From assembly GCA_903913285.1 (NCBI GenBank), contig CAIWKO010000055.1, positions 1-59,307 on the forward strand: a stretch of 59,307 nt of DNA, in the 5' to 3' direction. Below, one piece after another: positions 44,632-53,979 of this stretch. The number at the start of each line of letters is the position of its first letter. The first letter of the stretch is position 1. The notes under the pieces are model-generated. The model made no database searches and was not told the DNA's origin. It saw nothing but the letters and a program-made list of their open reading frames with translations. The translations under genes were made by a program, and so were the position numbers. The DNA is from an uncultured Bacteroidales bacterium (GTDB lineage: Bacteria > Bacteroidota > Bacteroidia > Bacteroidales > CAIWKO01).

Positions 44632-47121
44632 ATGAAAAGGACTACTTTAATTCAATTTTTATTTTCTTTCAGCATTATTATATTATTGGGAACTCAAAAA
44701 TGTATTTCTCAAAGTATTGAAGAAAGAAATGAAATGAAGTATTGGGTATGGCGCGACAGATTAGTAAATGATTATATGGTTCCAGGTATTTGTTCTGGAT
44801 GTGGAATAATATTTAATAAACGTGGACATGCGTCATACGGCACATCTGGAGCAGGCGGTTTTGATATAAGCGATGAAGGCTGGGTATTAGGTTATTATAA
44901 TGCTGTACTTGCAACGGAATGGAAACTACTATATGATGCCGGTGAGCCTACAAAAAAAACAGAAACAGAATTATGGTATGCTTTAAAAACAATTGACAGA
45001 TTGGATAATGATGCTGAAGATTATTGGAAACAATATTGGGGAAATGCAGATTATGTGAATGATAATCCAAACGGGTTTATGATTAGAGACGATGTATTTA
45101 GCAATTTTCTCAATCCAATATCCAATGAATTTGGTTTTACCGATAAATATGGAGTTGATGCTTATTCTAAGTTTATGCATCTTAATTCTGATGGTGGAAC
45201 TAATGGTAAATATATAAAACGATCAATTTTATGCCCAAACCTTGATGGTACGTATGTTACAATAGATCAAATGGGTGAATTAAATGGCGGGGCTTATCCC
45301 TCTGCTGCATTATGCGGTATACATGCTTCAGATGATTGGCCGGGAAATAATTTAGGAGGACCTGAAGAATATTCGCAAGATAACTATGTCGGTCTCATGA
45401 TTGGTTTGGTTACTATAATTAATACATTTCCTGCTAACTATAAAATTCATGATCCTACTAATTGTTCGGAAGATATATATATTAAAGAATATACCATACA
45501 AATATTGGCAAGAATAATTCATTATATGTATAATTCATGGGATTTATACCATAATAACAATGATCAAAATAATTATAAATTTCAAGGTACCGGGGGATTA
45601 TGTTGCTTATTGACAAATCCTGTAACAGGGATGTGTATTAAGGGAACATATTGGAGTGGCTATTATGCTTCCTATTACAATATGACAATTAATGGCGGTA
45701 CTGTTAATTGCGAATGTAGTGGTGGGGGTGCAACAGGTTATTATTTGTCGCCGATGTATAAAGCTGTATATAAAAAATGGGTTATAGACCAAGATTCTAA
45801 TCAACCAAATGATATCCCTGGATGCTGGTCTGCACCATGGTATGATGACAAGCCATATTCGCCCACGTTATATACATTAACTCATCATGATGATGGTTTT
45901 GGTGTAGGTTCTAATCAAATATGGTGTAATAAGGTAGATGACTATTCTCCAGAGGCTAAAAGCGAATATGTATTTCTTGATTTATTGAATCATTTTTTAT
46001 GGGATAATGAAGACCTATGTAGAGGCGTAGATTATTATACTGACTATCTTAACACTCTTTATAATTGCGAATCGGATTTTAATCCAGATGTACAACAGAA
46101 TTATGAAGGGGATTTATTACCACAAATGTTAGTTCATAATTTGTTAAAGATATATTTACGTCATTCTTACTCTTTTCCACAAAGTGTTGACATAAATGAT
46201 GCAAAAAATTATCCATATATTTCAAATGCCGGAGTAATTGGTACTAATAATAATTCATCTTGTTCGAATGCTTCTAAACCTACTATACTCACTGCATATC
46301 ACACATTAATTTCTACAGCTAATATCAATAATAATAATTTTTATGGCTGTTCATGGCACGGTTGGGTTCAATACAAAGCAGGTCGAAAGATTGTGTTAAA
46401 CCCAGGGTTCAAAGTATCGGAAGGTGCTTATTTTAATGCAAAAATAGACATGCAAAATTGCTGCCAAATTAAGCCAGGAGAATATCCCTGGATTAATAGT
46501 TGCTATTCATGCACTAATTTGGCTCATATAGCGAATTTAATAGTGCCCGATAATCCGTGTGCCGGCAGTGGTGTGACACTTCAAGCAGATATTAACCAAC
46601 CTACAGATTGTTATTATTCGCAGAGTGGATTTTACAAATGGACAATAACGGATCCATCAAATGAAATAGAAGTTATACCAGCCACTAATAATCTCTTTTA
46701 TACATTTAATAGTTCCGGTACTTATCATGTTTCTGTACAATATTGTGAAGGAACAAACTGTAGTAATCAGTTTGGGCCTCATCCAATAATAGTTCATCCA
46801 GACACTGATTGTGGAAGCGGTTGGCATAAAAAGGATTCCAATAATGTAGTGAATAATAATGATACACTATCAAATACTATTGAAACAAAAATAACAATTT
46901 ATCCCAATCCGACTAATGGTTTTTTTACAGTTTTTTGTTCAAATGGTGATGTTAAATTTTCTGTAGAAATCATAAATATTTATGGCGAAATAATTTTTAC
47001 AGAAAATAACTTGATAAGCAAACAAAAATTTGATTTATCTTCGAAACCAAAAGGTGTTTATACTGTGAAAGTTGTGATCTCTAATGGTGGAAATTATTTA
47101 AATAAAATAATATTCAATTGA
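44632..47121 (+). CDS. T9SS cargo protein with unknown N-terminal domain and PKD-like domain (paralogue 2)
   Basis: This 829-residue protein has a signal peptide (to about residue 26). The N-terminal region is shared with the 722-residue protein: YWVWRDRLVNDYMVP, GYYNAVLATEWKLL, SQDNYVGLMIGLVTI. It also has a cysteine-rich middle section and IVLNPGFKVSEGAYFNAKI, then a PKD-like domain (about 640-720; TFNSSGTYHVSVQYC). A C-terminal type A sorting domain (ITIYPNPTNGFFTVF, GVYTVKVV) closes it. It follows the gene relic by 6 bp. The molecular role is unknown. Confidence 0.8.
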   Translation: MKRTTLIQFLFSFSIIILLGTQKCISQSIEERNEMKYWVWRDRLVNDYMVPGICSGCGIIFNKRGHASYGTSGAGGFDISDEGWVLGYYNAVLATEWKLLYDAGEPTKKTETELWYALKTIDRLDNDAEDYWKQYWGNADYVNDNPNGFMIRDDVFSNFLNPISNEFGFTDKYGVDAYSKFMHLNSDGGTNGKYIKRSILCPNLDGTYVTIDQMGELNGGAYPSAALCGIHASDDWPGNNLGGPEEYSQDNYVGLMIGLVTIINTFPANYKIHDPTNCSEDIYIKEYTIQILARIIHYMYNSWDLYHNNNDQNNYKFQGTGGLCCLLTNPVTGMCIKGTYWSGYYASYYNMTINGGTVNCECSGGGATGYYLSPMYKAVYKKWVIDQDSNQPNDIPGCWSAPWYDDKPYSPTLYTLTHHDDGFGVGSNQIWCNKVDDYSPEAKSEYVFLDLLNHFLWDNEDLCRGVDYYTDYLNTLYNCESDFNPDVQQNYEGDLLPQMLVHNLLKIYLRHSYSFPQSVDINDAKNYPYISNAGVIGTNNNSSCSNASKPTILTAYHTLISTANINNNNFYGCSWHGWVQYKAGRKIVLNPGFKVSEGAYFNAKIDMQNCCQIKPGEYPWINSCYSCTNLAHIANLIVPDNPCAGSGVTLQADINQPTDCYYSQSGFYKWTITDPSNEIEVIPATNNLFYTFNSSGTYHVSVQYCEGTNCSNQFGPHPIIVHPDTDCGSGWHKKDSNNVVNNNDTLSNTIETKITIYPNPTNGFFTVFCSNGDVKFSVEIINIYGEIIFTENNLISKQKFDLSSKPKGVYTVKVVISNGGNYLNKIIFN

Positions 47122-47123
47122 GT

Positions 47124-48308
47124 ATGAAAATTAAATTTCCATTAAAAAAAATGCTGTTTACTGCATTTGCAGCAGGATATATATTTATTTGTCTGGATTT
47201 TAGCACTGCCATTGCTCAACAGAAAAACGATACAGTAGCAAAGAAATATAATTCGCTTCGGCTGAAAACGGATGTTGCGCAATGGTTTTGCCAAAATCCT
47301 AATATTGAAGTTGAGTACAGATTTTCTAAAAAATTTGCTGTAAATGTTTCTGTTATTAACCAAAAAAGAGGATATGCATGGCCCTGGAAGATTATAACTT
47401 ATGGTAAAAAGCAAATAAATGATAATTATAATGATGCACCTTACGGAAAGTATAAAAACATTATGGAATGCTGGCCATTAAATGGTTATTTAATTAAGAT
47501 GGAAATGAAATATTATCTGGCAAAAAACTATTTTATTTCTCCGCAATTATACTATAAAAATGAAAGTTATAAGGATTTTAGCTGGTATTTATACAATAAA
47601 AGTTATAATGAAGACCTTGTTAAGAAAAATTATGGTATTGGAATTATGTTTGGCAGAGAAGGAAGAAAACGAAAATATACTTTTGGTGAATGGTATGTTG
47701 GCTTGGGTTTAAAATATTCAACGGAAGATAAAACTACCATTCATTATATTCCACAGTCCGGAGATCAATATATTGCTGCAGAATCCAAATCCTCAAAGTT
47801 TTCACCTTCTTTGTTTTTTGGCTATAATATTGGTATACGAATGGGAAATCGTAATTTGTCCGAAGGAAGAACAAATAATTTAAAGGTATATCCAAAAAAC
47901 AGCATTTTTGGGGAACTTTTAGGTACGGGTATGTTAGTTTCTGTAAATTATGAAAGACAACTGTATAATAAAAATTGTTTTTATTTGAACACTCGAATAG
48001 GATCGGGCATTCTTCCAGATGGTGCAACAGGAGGAATAAGATTTTTACCTTTTTTAATTGTAAATTGTCAATTCCAGTTCAGTAATTGTTGCTCGTTTGA
48101 AACAGGATTGGGAATCAGGCTTGATTTGTTATCATATTATACATGGAAGGAAATACCTGCTTTAGTATGTGATTTTTGTTTTCGATATACAGGACCGAAG
48201 GGATATTTGTTTAGGGTTGGATTTATGCCGGATATTATTCCACTAAAATCGTATGGCCTTTTAAGTTTTCAGCCGGGTATGAGCTTTGGGTATTGTTTTG
48301 GAAAATAG
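47124..48308 (+). CDS. Outer-membrane beta-barrel protein (DUF3575-like)
   Basis: This protein of about 394 residues has a signal peptide (to about IAQQ). It has alternating amphipathic beta strands rich in aromatic residues and begins with SLRLKTDVAQWFCQNPNIEV, EYRFSKKFAVNVSV, as in DUF3575-type barrels. The C-terminus, MSFGYCFGK, is strand-like. The ATG at 47124 is preferred over the TTG at 47118 that overlaps the preceding stop. It may be an envelope partner of the secreted proteins encoded upstream. Confidence 0.75.
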   Translation: MKIKFPLKKMLFTAFAAGYIFICLDFSTAIAQQKNDTVAKKYNSLRLKTDVAQWFCQNPNIEVEYRFSKKFAVNVSVINQKRGYAWPWKIITYGKKQINDNYNDAPYGKYKNIMECWPLNGYLIKMEMKYYLAKNYFISPQLYYKNESYKDFSWYLYNKSYNEDLVKKNYGIGIMFGREGRKRKYTFGEWYVGLGLKYSTEDKTTIHYIPQSGDQYIAAESKSSKFSPSLFFGYNIGIRMGNRNLSEGRTNNLKVYPKNSIFGELLGTGMLVSVNYERQLYNKNCFYLNTRIGSGILPDGATGGIRFLPFLIVNCQFQFSNCCSFETGLGIRLDLLSYYTWKEIPALVCDFCFRYTGPKGYLFRVGFMPDIIPLKSYGLLSFQPGMSFGYCFGK

Positions 48309-48380
48309 AAAAATCAATAATAGATTTTGCAAAAAGAGACAACATTTTGAATAATTTATAAACTATAACAAACAATTAAG

Positions 48381-49589
48381 ATGAAAAACAAAACAGCAAT
48401 CATTTTCATTATATGCTTATTAAGTGTAAGGCTTGTCAATGGGCAAAACCAATGGGTTTCGCAAGTGTCGGGAACCAGTTCATTTTTAACTTCGGTGTAT
48501 TTTGTTACGGCAGATACGGGATATACATGCTCGCAGGCAGGGAGTTTATTGAAAACCGTAAATGGAGGTACTAACTGGAATCAGGTGGGCACAGGCCCCG
48601 AAGGCGCTTTATGGTTTTTGAATTCACAAAAAGGTTTCGGACAAGGAGAAACTGATTTGTTAGTTACACAAAATGGCGGAACAACCTGGACAAGTTGTTT
48701 CTCTAACCCCAATGCCACTCCACCTGTAGGAATATCATTTCCCAATCAAACTACAGGCTATGGTATTACCTGGTCGACAGGTCTGGATAATTATGTGATA
48801 AAAACAAACAATGGTGGATTATCGTGGGATACTATATACAGGTATAGTTATGGAGCAACCTTATTTACTGCCGTTTTTTTTACAAGCCCATTGAAGGGTT
48901 ATGTTACTACTGATTATGGCACTATTTTAAAAACAACAAACGGAGGTGCATCGTGGATACCAATGTCTGTTGATTCGGCTAATACGGTTTCCATTTATTC
49001 GATTTATTTTCCGACTCCCGATACGGGCTTTGTAGCAACTGATATACACGGAGTATATAGAACTACAGACGGCGGAGACACATGGAATCATTTGTCATTT
49101 TCTTTTCCACCCACATTAGTCACAGTATTTTTTACTGATGCGAATCACGGTTTTGTGGGAGGTGGAGATGGATTTTCGAGTATGACATTATATAGAACTA
49201 ATGATGGTGGTAATTCCTGGACACAAAGCGCTTCGGGAGTGCAAACCCTGAATTCCATATTTTTTATTGATTCGGTGCCCGGATATGCTGTGGGCACAAA
49301 TGGTACCATATTAAAATATACAAATGCTACAGGAATTGAAGATAAAAAGCAAACAGAAATTTTTTCTATTTATCCTAATCCCGCCAATGATTTACTGAAT
49401 ATTCAATTATCTGAACCAAATGCAAAGGCAGAGATTAAAATTTATGATCAGTTTGGACAAATAGAAAGTTTTTTGAATGTATCAACCCCCCAAACAGAAA
49501 TTGATATTTCGAACCTGACGAACGGAATTTATATTATTGAACTAAAAACGGAGAATACAATCAGCCGACAGAAGTTTGTTAAGGAATGA
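48381..49589 (+). CDS. Ycf48-like beta-propeller protein with T9SS sorting domain
   Basis: This 402-residue secreted protein has a signal peptide (to about VNG). It contains repeated blades with the BNR/Ycf48 signature (LLKTVNGGTNWNQV, VTQNGGTTWTSC, ILKTTNGGASWIPM, VYRTTDGGDTWNHL, LYRTNDGGNSWTQS), forming a propeller. The C-terminal type A sorting domain (FSIYPNPANDLLNIQL, GIYIIELKTENTISRQKFV) marks export by the type IX system. The ligand is unknown. Confidence 0.9.
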   Translation: MKNKTAIIFIICLLSVRLVNGQNQWVSQVSGTSSFLTSVYFVTADTGYTCSQAGSLLKTVNGGTNWNQVGTGPEGALWFLNSQKGFGQGETDLLVTQNGGTTWTSCFSNPNATPPVGISFPNQTTGYGITWSTGLDNYVIKTNNGGLSWDTIYRYSYGATLFTAVFFTSPLKGYVTTDYGTILKTTNGGASWIPMSVDSANTVSIYSIYFPTPDTGFVATDIHGVYRTTDGGDTWNHLSFSFPPTLVTVFFTDANHGFVGGGDGFSSMTLYRTNDGGNSWTQSASGVQTLNSIFFIDSVPGYAVGTNGTILKYTNATGIEDKKQTEIFSIYPNPANDLLNIQLSEPNAKAEIKIYDQFGQIESFLNVSTPQTEIDISNLTNGIYIIELKTENTISRQKFVKE

Positions 49590-49710
49590 AATTGATTTGA
49601 CGATCTGAATATGAGGGTAGGAAAGAAGATAAAATTCTTTACTGCCTTTTTATTTGTTATATGGAAAAATGGAATGATGGAATGGCGACGCGCAGTTTAT
49701 GAAATGAAGG

Positions 49711-49840
49711 CTGTTTGCCAACCGCGCGAGGGATGGAAGCGGATAGCCCGCAGCGAAGCGAGGACTATGAGCGGACAGCCCGGTCCGCTCCGCCGGTGGG
49801 CGGACAAGTGGTAAGCGGACGCGCCCAAAAAAGTTAAAAG
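49711..49840. repeat. GC-rich dispersed intergenic repeat, copy B
   Basis: The same ordered segments as at 1807-2000 occur here (gtttgccaaccgcg, gaagcggatagccc, gaggactatgagcgga, cgcccaaa..agttaaaag). The two middle segments are separated only by cagcgaagc. A tccgccggtgggcgga hairpin is also present and resembles one at 69-83. No gene overlaps it convincingly. Confidence 0.75.
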
Positions 49841-49872
49841 ATAAAAGTTGTATGGGACACGTTGGCGGTGAA

Positions 49873-50643
49873 TCAATATCCCTTTTCCTTCAGTGCCCGT
49901 TTGGTGGCTTTGTAGCCTATTTGCTGCATTTCCTTTCCTTTCGACATATCGAAAGGAGAATGTTTGTGCAGTTCGGTGGGTTCGATATAAATATCGAAGC
50001 GGGGTATCTTGTGGTCGTTTATCTTGCTTATCATCATGTGAACCGTACGGTCGGCCACTTTCATCATGCCTTCGAATTCTTTTTCGGGCACAATGGGGTT
50101 GATGTTCACCCCGATGAGCAGTTCGCAGTCGTTTTCGATGGGTTCGAGCGGCAGGTTATTTAAAATGCCCCCGTCGACGTAGGTAATCCCGTCGATAACC
50201 GCCGGCTGAAACATGATGGGCACGGTTGACGAAGCAATGATATAAGGCGTGAGTTCGCCCTTGGAAATAAACTCGGTGGTGGCTTCGTTTAAATTGGTAA
50301 CCGCAACAAACAACGGGATCTTCAATTCGCTGAAATGTTTGGCCTGAAGTTTTTCGAGCAGGGTTTTATACAAACCCGTCAGGCGGACGAGCCCTTTGTT
50401 GGGAACGATGAATTCGAGAAATTTGGTAAGCTTTTTATTGACAAATATGGTGTAGATCTCGTCGGGTGTGAAACCATCGCAATACAGGGCTCCCACTATA
50501 GAACCCGCGCTAACGCCCGACACCACATCGGGAAATATGCCTGCCTCGTTCAGCGCTTTCAACACTCCCGCGTGGGCAAATCCCCTCAGGGCGCCTCCGC
50601 TGAGCACGATACCGGTCTTATATTTTTTTGCTGTTGTTATCAT
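49873..50643 (-). CDS. Patatin-like phospholipase
   Basis: This 256-residue lipid acyl hydrolase has a Ser-Asp dyad. It shows the oxyanion loop GGALRGFAHAGVLKAL (about 16), the nucleophile elbow GVSAGS (about 43), and the catalytic Asp in YVDGGILNNLP (about 157). Length and motifs fit bacterial RssA/YlbK-type patatins. The start overlaps the stop of the upstream MFS gene (ATGA), so they are co-translated. A role in membrane phospholipid turnover is likely. Confidence 0.93.
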   Translation of the reverse strand: MITTAKKYKTGIVLSGGALRGFAHAGVLKALNEAGIFPDVVSGVSAGSIVGALYCDGFTPDEIYTIFVNKKLTKFLEFIVPNKGLVRLTGLYKTLLEKLQAKHFSELKIPLFVAVTNLNEATTEFISKGELTPYIIASSTVPIMFQPAVIDGITYVDGGILNNLPLEPIENDCELLIGVNINPIVPEKEFEGMMKVADRTVHMMISKINDHKIPRFDIYIEPTELHKHSPFDMSKGKEMQQIGYKATKRALKEKGY

Positions 50644-51830
50644 GCTTCAAAGGTAGTCTTTTCGCGAACAAATACCAAAAAATAAACTGCCACCATCACC
50701 ACCGCCACTGCCGAAATGAGCATGGTGGCTCCTGCTCCCCAAAAGAACCAAACCAGGCCCGCAAACGAACTGGCTATCATGGTGAACACGCTGTTGAAAG
50801 CCGTGTAGGCCCCGATGGCCGTTGCCGTTTCGTTTTTGCGGGCAATGTTGGTGATCCACGCTTTGCCGATGCTTTCGGAACAGGCTGCATATATGCCGTA
50901 GAGAAACAGCAGCCCGAAGAAATAATACAAACCCGTGTTGAATGCAAAGCCTGCATACACTATAGCGAAAAGTATAAACCCGACCACCAGCATGGTCTTC
51001 AGCCCTGCCTTATCGGCAAGTGCACCGATGGGGTAGGCGAATATGGCGTAGATGAGGTTATAGAAGATGTAGGCCAATATCAGGTTGAAATCGCTCACGC
51101 CCGCTTGTTTCATCACCAGCAGCAAAAATACATCCGAGCTGTTGAACAGGGTGAAAAGCAGTAGTCCCGACACCAGAAGCTTGTAGGGTTTGGGCGCGGT
51201 GCGTACATATTTGATGAACGAGAAAAAGCCCGGTTTTTTTTGGTAGTTGACAGGGACGCTTCGTTTCTGATCTTTCACCAAAAAGGTCAGGCCGATGCTC
51301 ACCAGGCCCGGAACGATGGCCAGCATGAACAGCAGCTTGTATTGCCCGGGATAGAATTGTAGCAAAATCAGTGCGGCCACGGGTCCTAAAAAGGCGCCTA
51401 TGGTGTCGAACGCCCTGTGAAACCCGAACACTTTTCCTTTGTGTTCTTTGGTGGTTTGGTCCGACAGGTATGCATCGCGGGCTCCGGTCCGTATGCCTTT
51501 TCCCAGACGGTCGGATGTGCGGGCGAAAAATATCCACAACGGAAACGAAAACAAAGCCATCATGGGTTTCGAAATGGCGCTCAGTATATACCCGAAACGG
51601 ATAAACGGCACGCGTTTGCCGCTTTTATCGGACAGCTGACCGAAATAGCCTTTGCTCAGGCCCGCCGTGGCTTCGGCAGCACCTTCCAGAATTCCGATAA
51701 GCACAATTGAAAAGCCGATGCTTTTTAAAAACAAGGGCATAACGGGATACAGCATCTCGCTCGAAACGTCGGTGAACAGGCTCACCAGAGATAATACCCA
51801 AATAGCTTTGGTGATGATCTTTGTTTTCAT
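50640..51830 (-). CDS. Major facilitator superfamily transporter
   Basis: This 396-residue inner-membrane protein has about 12 helices. The conserved motif after the second helix reads GQLSDKSGKRVPFIRFGY, and a second loop has RTSDRLGKGIRTGARDAYL. That combination is found in an MFS group often annotated as drug or sugar-phosphate-like transporters. The substrate cannot be predicted. A -7 element ends only 5 bp before the ATG, so the mRNA may be almost leaderless. Confidence 0.92.
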   Translation of the reverse strand: MKTKIITKAIWVLSLVSLFTDVSSEMLYPVMPLFLKSIGFSIVLIGILEGAAEATAGLSKGYFGQLSDKSGKRVPFIRFGYILSAISKPMMALFSFPLWIFFARTSDRLGKGIRTGARDAYLSDQTTKEHKGKVFGFHRAFDTIGAFLGPVAALILLQFYPGQYKLLFMLAIVPGLVSIGLTFLVKDQKRSVPVNYQKKPGFFSFIKYVRTAPKPYKLLVSGLLLFTLFNSSDVFLLLVMKQAGVSDFNLILAYIFYNLIYAIFAYPIGALADKAGLKTMLVVGFILFAIVYAGFAFNTGLYYFFGLLFLYGIYAACSESIGKAWITNIARKNETATAIGAYTAFNSVFTMIASSFAGLVWFFWGAGATMLISAVAVVMVAVYFLVFVREKTTFEA

Positions 51831-51835
51831 GCCTG

Positions 51836-51843
51836 CAAAAATA
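51836..51843 (-). promoter_or_regulatory. -7 promoter element abutting the MFS start codon
   Basis: On the minus strand TATTTTTG is followed by CAGGC and then ATG. Confidence 0.5.
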
Positions 51844-51896
51844 AGGATTTAAAAGCGGATGTTTATTACTTTATTATTAATAAACAGTAGGAAGAA

Positions 51897-52259
51897 TTAA
51901 ACCAGATTAATTGCAGAAACGATCTTTTCAACGGGCAGCATACAGCGGTCGAAGATATGCATTTCGTTGTTGTTGAGGTGTAAAGCCACTTTGTTGCTGA
52001 AATTATTCTTTTGGGGTTCGGATCTGACGATGCTTTCTTTTGAGATCTCGATAATTCCGGGTTTATGTAAGGTAATAGCAGAAGAAGATCTAATAATATC
52101 AAGAGCTGCGTTCTCTGCCTTCGGTTCGAAAAACAATCGTTTGGTAGTAACCAGCAAAGCTCCGAAAAACATTAAATTATCGTTTAAAGTGTAATACACA
52201 TCCCAAACGTCGATAATCGTTTCACCTGCCGACAAAGTTACATCAAGTATCTTACACAT
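51897..52259 (-). CDS. Small GRAM/PH-like protein of unknown function
   Basis: This protein of about 120 residues was not recognised with certainty. The pattern MFFGALLVTTKRLFFEP followed by short beta strands resembles GRAM or bacterial PH domains, which bind lipids or peptides. No signal peptide is present. The ATG at 52259 is chosen because the longer frame starts with a TTG inside a consensus -7 element. Confidence 0.7.
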   Translation of the reverse strand: MCKILDVTLSAGETIIDVWDVYYTLNDNLMFFGALLVTTKRLFFEPKAENAALDIIRSSSAITLHKPGIIEISKESIVRSEPQKNNFSNKVALHLNNNEMHIFDRCMLPVEKIVSAINLV

Positions 52260-52283
52260 AAAGCCAGTAATTACAAAAGTTGA

Positions 52284-52314
52284 CAAATATACGACAATTA
52301 TACGAGTAAGTCAA
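52284..52314 (-). promoter_or_regulatory. Consensus promoter of the GRAM-like gene
   Basis: On the minus strand TTG (52314-52312), 20 bp, then TATATTTG (52291-52284), an exact -33/-7 arrangement with a leader of about 20 nt. Confidence 0.75.
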
Positions 52315-52446
52315 CAAAAAGTTGAAGTATGTCCGAAAAAAAGTTTTGTTTGTAATAATTTTTTAGCTTACAAATGCGGGAAACAGTTAATTTAACTAAT
52401 TTCGCGGCAGAAAAATATTTTACGATCATTTTAAAAACATACAGCT

Positions 52447-53781
52447 ATGAATAAAGTACTGATACTGGGCGCCGGAATGGTTGCCAACCCTATAATTAAA
52501 CATTTACTTTCGAAACAAATAGAAGTAACGGTTGCCGCTTTAAATTATGACGAAGCCATAAGAATGGTAGGCGACGCCCCTAATGGTAAAGCGGTCAATT
52601 GGACCATAGATGACGAAGCCACCCTTGAAAACATGGTTGCTGCCAACGATGTGGTTGTTAGTTTGCTGCCTTATGCCTATCATGTTATGATCGCAAAATG
52701 CTGCGTTCGGAATAAGAAAAACATGGTCACCACTTCGTATGTGAAACCCGAGATGCGCGAGTTGGATGTTCCTGCCAAAGAAGCCGGTGTTATTATTTTA
52801 AATGAAATAGGCCTCGATCCGGGCATCGACCACATGTCGGCCATGCGCATCATCGATCATGTTCATGCCAAAGGCGGTAAAGTGGATGAGTTTTATTCGC
52901 TTTGCGGCGCTTTGCCAGCTCCCGAATCGCGCAATAATATGTTCAACTATTTGTTTTCGTGGAGTCCGAAAGGCGTGGTGCTTGCCGGAAATAATGATGC
53001 AGTGTATCTTAAAGACGGAAAAACCGTTGAACTTCCAACAGCCGATCTTTTTAAAAACCCCATGAAACTTGATTTTCCCGATGTAGGCAAACTGGATATA
53101 TACCCCAACCGTGATTCCTTATCGTACATTGATATTTATGGAATTCCTGAAGCAAAGACCATGGTTCGCGGAACATTCCGTTTCGAAGGCTGGTGCGAAA
53201 CTCTGGATATTTTAAAAGCCCTGAAATGTACCCTGCCCGAAAAACATGATTTCAGCGGAAAGAGTTATGCCGGAGCCCTTGCCATGGTGAATGGCATTGC
53301 CGATGAACAAGATATTCAGAAAAAAGTTGCCGCATTATTGCATATCGACGAAAACGCCTATGCATTAAAAGCAATAGAATGGCTGGGATTATTCAGCCAT
53401 CAGCCGATGAACCGCCAGGTAGATTCGATGTATGAGATTACCTCCGACCTGATGATAGAAAAGATGATGATCACCGAAAAAGACCGCGATATGGTGGTGA
53501 TGATGCATATCTTTAAAGCAAGCTATCCCGATGGGACCTCGGAAGTGATAAAATCGCGCATGTTGGATTTCGGTTCGCTGAAAACCGATACGGCTATTGC
53601 CCGCACGGTAGCATTGCCTGCTGCCATAGCGGTTGAAATGATACTGCACGGCGAGATCAAAGTGAAAGGAGTTCATATTCCTGTCATCGCCGATATTTAT
53701 AATCCGGTTCTCAACAATCTGGAGAAACTTAATATCAAAATGGTTGAGGAATACGGTTTGCCTTTATCCGAAAAACTATAA
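52447..53781 (+). CDS. Saccharopine dehydrogenase-family protein
   Basis: This 444-residue protein has an N-terminal Rossmann nucleotide-binding fold (VLILGAGMVANPIIKHLL), VVSLLPYAYHVMIAKCC and LNEIGLDPGIDHMSAM. A C-terminal substrate domain follows (GTFRFEGWCETLDILKAL). This is the layout of LYS9-type saccharopine reductases. In Bacteroidota such proteins are usually annotated as saccharopine dehydrogenases, but related carboxynorspermidine dehydrogenases share the fold, so the substrate is not certain. Monocistronic. Confidence 0.9.
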   Translation: MNKVLILGAGMVANPIIKHLLSKQIEVTVAALNYDEAIRMVGDAPNGKAVNWTIDDEATLENMVAANDVVVSLLPYAYHVMIAKCCVRNKKNMVTTSYVKPEMRELDVPAKEAGVIILNEIGLDPGIDHMSAMRIIDHVHAKGGKVDEFYSLCGALPAPESRNNMFNYLFSWSPKGVVLAGNNDAVYLKDGKTVELPTADLFKNPMKLDFPDVGKLDIYPNRDSLSYIDIYGIPEAKTMVRGTFRFEGWCETLDILKALKCTLPEKHDFSGKSYAGALAMVNGIADEQDIQKKVAALLHIDENAYALKAIEWLGLFSHQPMNRQVDSMYEITSDLMIEKMMITEKDRDMVVMMHIFKASYPDGTSEVIKSRMLDFGSLKTDTAIARTVALPAAIAVEMILHGEIKVKGVHIPVIADIYNPVLNNLEKLNIKMVEEYGLPLSEKL

Positions 53782-53979
53782 TGAATTGACGGTTCGCTGT
53801 TGAAATTTGAACCAGATTAAAGAAGTGCAATTCTTTAAATAAATTTCCGACAGAAGCCGCTCTGTAGCATCTACTCTGACTTTCTTATACATGAAACCAA
53901 AGAGACCCGATTAATATTTTCGAAGATTAATTGCCTGTAATTTATTTTTCTTAATTTTACGTTTAAAATTCTGAAAACC

